A DNA stretch of 5,577 bases from Actinomycetota bacterium (lineage in GTDB: Bacteria > Actinomycetota > Actinomycetes > Mycobacteriales > Micromonosporaceae): assembly GCA_005885115.1 (NCBI GenBank), contig VAXX01000443.1, positions 1 through 5,577 of the forward strand, read 5' to 3'. Position numbers and translations under genes: made by a program. The notes beneath the pieces were generated by a model, which saw only the letters and a list, made by a program, of their open reading frames with translations, had not been told where the DNA came from and made no database searches. Below, one piece after another: positions 1-5,577 of the stretch (positions within the stretch are counted from its first letter, which is position 1; each line of letters opens with the position of its first letter).

Positions 1-1009
<1,009 letters not shown>

Positions 1010-1290
1010 GTCCCCCACACTGCCCCGGATATCTGGCTCGATACTGGACCTCACCTGAAAGTTAACTGTGAATCGGCAGCCGTACCCGGAAGGTCGCGCC
1101 CTTGCCCGGCACCGATTCCACCTCGACCGTCCCCGCGTGCGCCTTGACGAGCGCGGCCACGATCGCCAGGCCCAGCCCGGCGCCGCCGCTGTCGCCGCTA
1201 TGCCGGGTCCGGGCGGTGTCGGCCCGGTAGAACCGTTCGAAGACCCGTTCGACCTGTTCGGCGGTCAATCCGGGGCCCTCGTCGGTGACC

Positions 1291-1299
1291 TCGATGACG
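1291..1299 (-). other. Deletion scar / frame change in the kinase ATPase domain
   Basis: On the minus strand GACGAG (Asp-Glu, codons 374-375) is followed by CGTCATCGA. Read in the upstream frame this gives Arg-His-Arg; one base later the same bases give Val-Ile-Glu of the conserved VIEVTDEGPGL block. The frame moves by one base, so the missing DNA must be 2 mod 3 in length. Because CGTCATCG fits both the expected upstream context (DERHR) and the downstream one (xVIE), a deletion between two short direct repeats is the simplest origin. That origin is inference; the frame change is directly visible. Confidence 0.8.
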
Positions 1300-1970
1300 C
1301 TCGTCGGCCAGTACCCGCACCGGCCCGGTACCGTCCGGGATCTCCAGGCTGATCTCCCGCTCCGGCGCGACCGCGCGGGCCGCGATGACGGCATCACCGA
1401 CGATCACCCGCAACTCCAGCTCCACCGGCTCCAGCGGCCGCTCCTGGTCCAACCGCGCCAGCAGCAACAGATCCTCGACCAGCAGCCCCATCCGGGCCGC
1501 CTCCTGTTCGATCCGGCCGACGAGCTTGGCCGCCTGGGCCGGATCCTTCTCGGCGATCTGGCGGTACAGCTCGGCGAAGCCGCGGATGGAGGTCAGGGGG
1601 GTACGCAGCTCGTGCGAGGCGTCCGCGACGAACTGGCGCATCCGCTCCTCCGAGCGCAGGGCCCGCGCCTGCGACTCCAGGGCCGCCCGTTCGGAGGCCT
1701 CCCGGGCGAGGAACGCCGTCTCGATCTGCCCGAGCATCGTGTTCAGCGCCCGGCTCACCCGCCCCACCTCGGTATGCGGCGGCCGGTCCCCCGGCTCGTA
1801 GTCGGGTACCCGCCGGGTCAGGTCGCCGTCGGCGATGGCCGCGGCGGTCCGTTCGATCTCCCGCAACGGTCGCAGGCTCGCCCGGACCAGCCCGACCCCG
1901 GCCATCGCGAGCAGGATCAGTACGCCGCTGCCGACCAGCAACTCCGCGACGTACAACCGGTGCACCGCAT

Positions 1971-1985
1971 TGTCCACAGTGGACA
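1971..1985. repeat. Dispersed palindrome TGTCCACAGTGGACA, copy 1 (inside the kinase pseudogene)
   Basis: A 15-base palindrome with 7-base arms around a central A. With the preceding T (1970) it also contains TTGTCCACA, identical to the actinobacterial DnaA-box consensus. On the minus strand it encodes Ser-Thr-Val-Asp (148-151) in the extracellular sensor of the kinase, using ACT for Thr. The same 14 bases recur at 5040-5053. Confidence 0.6.
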
Positions 1986-2423
1986 TATTGTCGCCGAGGT
2001 GCAGGACGGACCCGTCCGGCAGCACGGTCACCAGCATCCGCCAGTGCCGCCGACCGTCCACCGACAGCGTCGTGTACGGGTGCCCGTCCATCGCGTTGAC
2101 CCGGTCCACCCCGGTCACCAGCCGGGGCAGGTCCCCGTTGCCCAGCCGGCTGTCCCGGTGCGGCGCCGGCCCGACCCCGTTCGGGGTGGTGAACCGGATG
2201 TACTCGGCGGGCACCACGAGCCCGGCCGGGTAGTCCGCCTCGAACTCCCGCTGGTTGACCGTGTACGCCGCGGTCCGCAACTCCTCGTCCATCCGGTCGA
2301 CGAGGTACCCGCGGACCACGAACACGCTCGCCGCCCCGATCACCAGCAGCGCGAACGTGACCAGGAGGAGGATCGCGGCGACCAGCTTGAGCCGCAACGG
2401 AGTGCGGTCGAGCATGTCGGCCA

Positions 2424-3164
2424 CTACGAGGGCATGCGCAGGACGTACCCGACGCCGCGCAGCGTATGGATCAGCCGCGGCTCGACCGAGTCGACCTTGC
2501 GGCGCAGGTACGAGATGTACGACTCGACGATGCTGTCGTCACCCCGGAAGTCGTAGCTCCACACGTGATCCAGGATCTGGCCCTTGGACAGCACCCGGCC
2601 GGCGTTGGCCATCAGGTACCGCAGGAGCTTGAACTCGGTGGGGGACAACGAGATCCGCCCGCCGTTGCGCCACACCTCGTGCGCCTCCTCGTCCAGTTCG
2701 AGGTCGGCGAAGGTGAGCCGGGCCGAGCCCGCCTGCCCGCTGGTCCGCCGCAGCACCGCGCGGATCCGGGCGGTCAGCTCCTCCAGGCTGAACGGCTTGG
2801 TGACGTAGTCGTCGCCGCCGAGGGTCAGGCCGCGGATCTTGTCATCGGTCGCGTCGCGGGCGGTCAGGAAGACCACGGGGGTACGGGTACCTCCGTCGCG
2901 GAGCTTCTTGATGACCTCGAAGCCGTCCAGGTCGGGCAGCATCACGTCGAGTACCACGAGGTCGGGCCGTTCCTCCCGGGCGACCTGCACGGCCTGGGCG
3001 CCACTGCTGGCGGTACGCACGGCGAACCCGGCGAAGCGCAGGGAGGCGGACAGCAGCTCGAGGATGTTCGGATCGTCCTCCACCACGAGCAGTCGCGCCT
3101 CACCCTGCGCCGCACCGGACAACGCGGCAGCCCCGGACTGTGCCCCGTTGTCTCGTACCCCCAT
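2424..3164 (-). CDS. OmpR-family response regulator, similar to mycobacterial PhoP
   Basis: DNA-binding response regulator of a two-component system. I chose ATG 3164 because GAGG lies nine bases upstream; ATG 3173 (three more residues, MSP) is also possible and would sit seven bases after a TAGCGA, as in a leaderless transcript. Numbered from 3164, the receiver domain (about 24-141) has the acidic pocket Asp30/Asp31, phosphorylation site Asp73 (in LVVLDVMLP), switch Thr101 (FLTA) and Lys123 (TKPF). The C-terminal winged helix (about 150-246) carries SLSPTEFKLLRYL, LSKGQILDHVW, the recognition helix VESYISYLRRK and the wing HTLRGVGYVLR. From memory, wording in the linker and DNA-binding domain is very close to M. 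tuberculosis PhoP. All key residues are intact, unlike its partner kinase immediately downstream. Streptomyces phosphate-type PhoP is a different subgroup, so I give no symbol. Confidence 0.93.
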   Translation of the reverse strand: MGVRDNGAQSGAAALSGAAQGEARLLVVEDDPNILELLSASLRFAGFAVRTASSGAQAVQVAREERPDLVVLDVMLPDLDGFEVIKKLRDGGTRTPVVFLTARDATDDKIRGLTLGGDDYVTKPFSLEELTARIRAVLRRTSGQAGSARLTFADLELDEEAHEVWRNGGRISLSPTEFKLLRYLMANAGRVLSKGQILDHVWSYDFRGDDSIVESYISYLRRKVDSVEPRLIHTLRGVGYVLRMPS

Positions 3165-3198
3165 GGGACTCATCCTCGGCTCGCTAGCTGTGCCACCC

Positions 3199-3227
3199 CT
3201 GAAGTGTGCCTGGGAATTGGCTGGGAA
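3199..3227 (-). promoter_or_regulatory. Candidate OmpR/PhoP-type operator (direct repeats) upstream of the response regulator
   Basis: In the 64-base gap before the response regulator the minus strand reads TTCCCAGCCAATTCCCAG: a perfect 7-bp direct repeat (3227-3221 and 3216-3210) separated by 4 bases. On the plus strand a weaker third unit beginning CTG (3199) keeps the same 11-bp period. Seven-base repeats with 4-base spacing are the geometry known for mycobacterial PhoP boxes (TCACAGC repeats), though the bases differ here. The position, about 40-55 bases upstream of the start codon, suits autoregulation. Repeat and spacing are seen directly; the operator role is inferred. Confidence 0.5.
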
Positions 3228-3237
3228 GTCCCGGGGT

Positions 3238-3831
3238 TCAGCGCCCCAGCCTGCGTAGCTCCTCGGCCGCGCGGTGCAGCACGCCCAGCGCCGCGCGCAG
3301 GTCCCCCTCGCCCAGGCCCGGCCGGCGGGCGATCCGCGCCACCTCCGCGCTGAGCTCGCCGAACGCCCGCTCCAGCTCGTCCGCCGCCGGCGACGTCCAC
3401 CGGGCCCGGCCGCCCCACGGCGGCCGGCTGCCGCTCCGCGACTGTCGGGCGGCCTCCCGCAGCTCCCGCTTGATGTCCCGGACCGAGCCGCTGACCTGCT
3501 GCTCGATCTCGGTGGCCAGGGAGGTCAGGTCGGCCACCGAGGCGTGGATCTCGCGCTCCAGCTCGGCCAGCTCCCCCGCCCGGTGGGCCAGTTCGGCGCG
3601 CCCGCCGTCGGTGATCTCGTACACCTTCCGGCCACCGGCCGCCGCGTGGCTGACCAGCCCCTCGGCCTCCAGCCGGGCCAGCCGCGGGTAGATCGTGCCG
3701 GCCGAGGGGGCGTACAGGCCGAGGAACCGGTTCTCCAGCAGCCGAATCAGCTCGTACCCGTGCTTGGGCCCCTCGGCGAGCAGCTTGAGCAGGTACAGCC
3801 GCAGCCGCCCGTGACTGAACACGGCACTCAC
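3238..3831 (-). CDS. PadR-family transcriptional regulator
   Basis: DNA-binding repressor of the PadR family, 197 aa. The N-terminal winged helix (about 9-85) has the family hallmarks: LLKLLAEGPKHGYELIRLLE, then PSAGTIYPRLARLEAEGLV (recognition helix, about 42-60), then the wing GRKVYEITDGG. Residues 86-129 form a charged helix and 150-197 another helical segment, separated by a Gly/Ser/Arg/Pro/Trp linker (131-148); this C-terminal part is the likely dimerisation and sensing region. The start is GTG 3831, overlapping the upstream DUF4097 stop by 4 bases (GTGA), with GAGGAG eight bases before it, which implies translational coupling. The likely target is its own operon promoter near 4653-4690. 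The ligand cannot be read from sequence. A longer overlapping minus-strand frame here has no family features and is a shadow. Confidence 0.92.
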   Translation of the reverse strand: MSAVFSHGRLRLYLLKLLAEGPKHGYELIRLLENRFLGLYAPSAGTIYPRLARLEAEGLVSHAAAGGRKVYEITDGGRAELAHRAGELAELEREIHASVADLTSLATEIEQQVSGSVRDIKRELREAARQSRSGSRPPWGGRARWTSPAADELERAFGELSAEVARIARRPGLGEGDLRAALGVLHRAAEELRRLGR

Positions 3832-4652
3832 GACTCAAACTCCTCGTCCACCGGGCGGCGCAGCAGCGCGACGTGACCGGAGACGGCGTTGGCGACCAAC
3901 CGGCCGGTACCCTTCCCGAGCCGCCCGGACAGCGCCGAGTGCCCGGACCGGTACAGCTCCGGAAAGTCGCAGCTCACCCGGCCACCGATGGCGGCCAACC
4001 GGACCTCGAGGTCGCTGTCCTCGCGGACCCGCACGGTGATCTCGCCGGAGATCGTGTCCAACCGCAGGTCACTGTCGTGCGGCGGGTTGTCCAGGTCGGC
4101 GGTGAGCGCGCCGGAGATGGTCTTCGCGGCCAGCCGGTGGACCGCCGCGTCGGCGATGGTGATCTCGCCGGACACGGTCTCCACACTCAGCTCACCGGCG
4201 CAGCCCAGCGCCTCGATCGGGCCGGAGACGACCTTGGCCCGGATCCGGCCGGCGACGCCGAGCAGGGCCACCCGGCCGCTCGTACAGTCGACGGTCAGCT
4301 CGCCCCGGGTCGAGGAGACCACGACCGGGCCGGAGGTGAGGGTCAGGTGGGCCGCGGTGTCGTACGGCACGGCGACGGACACCTGTACGGCCACCTTGCG
4401 GATGCCCAGCAGCCACCACCACAGCGGCTTGAGCGGCCCGGGCCAGGTCTTCGGGGACTCGTGCCGGATCTCCAGCCGGCCGTCGGTGAGCGTGACGACC
4501 ACGGGCAGTTCACTGGCCGTACCGACCTCCACGCGCGGCGGCCCGTCGGTGCCCACGACGTTGAGCCGGCCGCCGAACAGTACGACCTCCAGCCGGGTCA
4601 CCGGCTCGTCGAGGACCAGCTTCTGCGGCTCGGTCACCGTCCAGGAAGGCAT
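3828..4652 (-). CDS. DUF4097-family beta-strand repeat protein
   Basis: A 274-aa protein of the DUF4097 (putative adhesin / LiaG-like) type, molecular function unknown. I see no signal peptide or clear membrane helix; residues 76-83 (a Trp cluster, PLWWWLLGI) are hydrophobic but too short. From about residue 105 the chain is a row of short strands with recurring Ser-Gly turns: Ser107, 125, 143, 161, 180 and 202, then GG at 223-224, SG at 242 and SG at 258. The first four are exactly 18 residues apart, as in a stacked beta-solenoid. Typical units read VSGEITI, ISGALTA and ISGEITV. It starts at ATG 4652 with no clear Shine-Dalgarno, and its TGA overlaps the PadR start by 4 bases. The coupling suggests the PadR protein controls this gene, perhaps in an envelope or membrane stress response (inference). 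Confidence 0.85.
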   Translation of the reverse strand: MPSWTVTEPQKLVLDEPVTRLEVVLFGGRLNVVGTDGPPRVEVGTASELPVVVTLTDGRLEIRHESPKTWPGPLKPLWWWLLGIRKVAVQVSVAVPYDTAAHLTLTSGPVVVSSTRGELTVDCTSGRVALLGVAGRIRAKVVSGPIEALGCAGELSVETVSGEITIADAAVHRLAAKTISGALTADLDNPPHDSDLRLDTISGEITVRVREDSDLEVRLAAIGGRVSCDFPELYRSGHSALSGRLGKGTGRLVANAVSGHVALLRRPVDEEFES

Positions 4653-4690
4653 GTCGCGAAGGTAACACGATACAACGCGATATGACGAGT
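4653..4690 (-). promoter_or_regulatory. Candidate leaderless promoter and repeat for the DUF4097-padR unit
   Basis: Within the 46-base gap after the acyltransferase stop, the minus strand has TACCTT (4664-4659), a TANNNT-type -10 element, followed by six bases and then ATG 4652. That spacing is typical of leaderless actinobacterial transcripts and fits the absence of a Shine-Dalgarno. No good -35 is visible. Just upstream, CGATA occurs twice on the plus strand (4668-4672 and 4678-4682) exactly 10 bp apart, one helical turn, a possible regulator site, perhaps for the PadR protein. Both roles are inferred. Confidence 0.4.
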
Positions 4691-4698
4691 ACCGCGGG

Positions 4699-5487
4699 TC
4701 AGGCGGTGACGGCCTTCCCGGCGATCCAGGCGAGGGTACGCCGCGAGGCCGCCGCGGCCGGGTGGATGGCGGTGCCGAAGGACAGCCCGACGCTCAACCC
4801 GCGCAGGGCCAGCACCCGGTTCAGCGACGCCACCAGGGTGTCCTCGCCGATGAACGCGGGCTGTGTGGTCGGCTCACCGTTCGCGGTGAAGGTCAGGGTC
4901 AGCGGTACGACGCAGGCCCCCGACGCCACCGCCGCCTGGAAGAACGCCGGCCGGAAGCTCCCGACCCCTTCACCACACGAGGTCGTACCCTCCGGGAAGA
5001 CCGCGACCACCGCGCCTCCCGCCAGCGCCACGCCCACACTGTCCACAGTGGACGGAAGGGTACGCGGCCGGGAGCGGTCCACGAAGAACGCCCCGGTGTA
5101 CGCCGCGATCCGCCCCACCACCGGCCAGCCCCGCACCTCCGACTTGGCCACCAGGCGCGCCCCGCCGGCGGCCAGGATCACCACGATGTCGAGCCACGAC
5201 ACGTGATTGGCCACCACCAGTGCCTTGTGCGCCGGCAGCCGACCGCGTACCCGCCAGCGGATCCCCAACGCCCGCAACGTGTTCCGCGCGCAACCCCGGA
5301 CCATCCGGGCCCGCCACCGGTACGGCAGCAGCGGCAGTACCGGCGACACCACCGCCGCCCCGAGCACCACGACGAGGAGCGCGACCAGCCGGCCCACCCG
5401 GACCGCGAGCCCGACCCCGGGCGCCTGGTCACCGCTCAGGCAGTGCGCACCGCAGCCCGACATCGGCGTCCATCCGGCCACACTCAT
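4699..5487 (-). CDS. PlsC-family 1-acylglycerol-3-phosphate (or lyso-aminolipid) O-acyltransferase
   Basis: Membrane-associated acyltransferase, 262 aa, that transfers a fatty acyl chain to the hydroxyl of a lysolipid. All four family blocks are visible: NHVSWLD with the HX4D pair His95/Asp100; GAFFVDR (132-138); FPEGT (164-168) followed by SFRPAFFQAA; and VVPLTL (193-198). One hydrophobic helix spans about 31-55. The N-terminus has two close cysteines (Cys12, Cys16 in GCGAHCL) outside the catalytic domain. ATG 5487 is supported by GGAGG five bases upstream. Only one base separates it from the stop of the N-acyltransferase gene, so the two are surely co-translated. With that partner the enzyme may be OlsA-like, acylating lyso-ornithine lipid, rather than the housekeeping PlsC; this is inferred from context. 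Family confidence is high, substrate confidence moderate. Confidence 0.9.
   Translation of the reverse strand: MSVAGWTPMSGCGAHCLSGDQAPGVGLAVRVGRLVALLVVVLGAAVVSPVLPLLPYRWRARMVRGCARNTLRALGIRWRVRGRLPAHKALVVANHVSWLDIVVILAAGGARLVAKSEVRGWPVVGRIAAYTGAFFVDRSRPRTLPSTVDSVGVALAGGAVVAVFPEGTTSCGEGVGSFRPAFFQAAVASGACVVPLTLTFTANGEPTTQPAFIGEDTLVASLNRVLALRGLSVGLSFGTAIHPAAAASRRTLAWIAGKAVTA
5040..5053. repeat. Dispersed palindrome TGTCCACAGTGGAC, copy 2 (inside the PlsC-family gene)
   Basis: Identical over 14 bases to the copy at 1971-1984 (13-base perfect palindrome, 5041-5053) and in the same reading frame, encoding Ser-Thr-Val-Asp (146-149) with identical codons in an unrelated protein. The preceding base is C, giving CTGTCCACA, one base from the DnaA-box consensus. 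Confidence 0.55.
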
Positions 5488-5488
5488 G

Positions 5489-5577
5489 TCAGCCTCCGAG
5501 GAAGTGGCGCAGGTACCGCGGGTCCAGCCGGTCCATGTTCAGCAGCACGAGGAAGTCCGCGCAGCCGAAGTCCGGGT
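5489..5577 (-). CDS. C-terminal end of a GNAT-type (OlsB-like) N-acyltransferase
   Basis: Only the last 28 codons are in the window, ending in TGA at 5491-5489; the 5' part lies beyond 5577. The tail reads DFGCADFLVLLNMDRLDP followed by RYLRHFLGG, which resembles the C-terminus of actinobacterial GNAT/hemolysin-like acyltransferases of the OlsB type, enzymes that attach an acyl chain from acyl-ACP to the amino group of ornithine. The stop lies one base before the PlsC-family start, and the GGAGG for that start overlaps this gene's last codons. With so few residues the family call rests on pattern memory plus context; that it is the end of a real gene is much more certain. Confidence 0.6.
   Translation of the reverse strand, partial: PDFGCADFLVLLNMDRLDPRYLRHFLGG

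Larger units (their letters stand above)
1062..2424 (-). pseudogene. PhoR-like sensor histidine kinase, broken by an internal deletion and frameshift in the ATPase domain
   Basis: Membrane sensor kinase expected to phosphorylate the adjacent response regulator. It starts at GTG 2424, which shares one base with the regulator's TAG (TAGTG); ATG 2415 is an alternative. Residues 14-37 are a first membrane helix, 38-158 an extracellular sensor, about 161-181 a second helix, 182-235 HAMP, and the dimerisation domain carries SHELRTP with phosphoacceptor His271. The ATPase domain starts normally (about 335-377, to VLADERH) and then loses frame. From base 1298 the other frame continues VIEVTDEGPGL (D-box), FERFYR (F-box) and GGAGLGLAI (G2-box), ending at TAA 1064-1062. 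The N-box that should lie between them is absent. Translated as is, the product is 408 aa with a 32-residue junk tail ending at TAG 1200-1198; it lacks the ATP-binding lid and should not autophosphorylate. An assembly or sequencing artefact in GC-rich DNA is the main alternative. Confidence 0.85.

Noticed and set aside
1010..1061. Separate promoter or terminator between the kinase and HtrA genes
   Set aside because: GATATC and TATCGA are present, but I see no convincing -10/-35 pair and no stable hairpin with a T-run in these 52 bases.
1062..1397. Independent small gene starting at ATG 1397 encoding the last part of the kinase
   Set aside because: Its first 32 or so residues overlap the kinase out of frame and look like shadow sequence; only the part from base 1298 is kinase-like, so it is the displaced end of the broken gene.
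1970..1985. Replication origin element, because of the TTGTCCACA match
   Set aside because: A single box inside a coding sequence with no cluster of DnaA boxes and no dnaA/dnaN neighbours is not an origin.
1285..2556. 423-codon plus-strand frame opposite the kinase
   Set aside because: Its length exceeds the real frame only because the real one is interrupted; the composition is typical of antisense frames in high-GC DNA.
3170..3838. 222-codon minus-strand frame overlapping the PadR gene
   Set aside because: Gly/Arg/Ala-rich with no family motifs, while the frame 3831-3238 gives a textbook PadR protein.

Overview
The window is high-GC DNA (strong G/C bias at third codon positions) from a Gram-positive actinomycete. 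A Micromonosporaceae-type genome is my inference from gene content and codon style, not something I can prove. Every gene I can support is on the minus strand, so transcription runs from high to low coordinates.

In transcription order: (1) 5577-5489, the C-terminal end of a GNAT-type N-acyltransferase, followed after one base by a PlsC-family acyltransferase (5487-4699). The pair looks like an OlsB/OlsA-type aminolipid (ornithine lipid) operon. (2) 4652-3238, a DUF4097 beta-repeat protein overlapping by 4 bp a PadR-family repressor, probably one transcription unit with a leaderless start. (3) 3173-1062, an OmpR-class response regulator closely resembling mycobacterial PhoP, overlapping by one base its partner sensor histidine kinase. 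(4) 1009-1, an HtrA/DegP-type membrane-anchored serine protease that runs off the window before its PDZ domain. Regulator, kinase and HtrA protease in this order recall the mycobacterial mprA-mprB-pepD arrangement, so the block reads as an envelope-stress or cell-surface signalling module.

The outstanding observation is that the sensor kinase is broken. The frame from GTG 2424 is intact through the phosphoacceptor His and into the ATPase domain, then at about 1291-1299 it jumps directly to the D-box, F-box and G2-box in another frame. The N-box segment (about 35 residues by family comparison) is missing. This looks like a roughly 105-115 bp out-of-frame deletion, perhaps across a short CGTCATCG repeat, that leaves an intact response regulator without a working partner.

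Other signals: a perfect 7-bp direct repeat with 4-bp spacing upstream of the response regulator, with the geometry expected of an OmpR/PhoP-type operator; a 14-bp near-palindrome (TGTCCACAGTGGAC) present identically in two unrelated genes in the same reading frame; and an 18-residue periodicity in the DUF4097 protein. I found no RNA genes, CRISPR, insertion sequences or convincing terminators. No gap between genes exceeds 70 bases.
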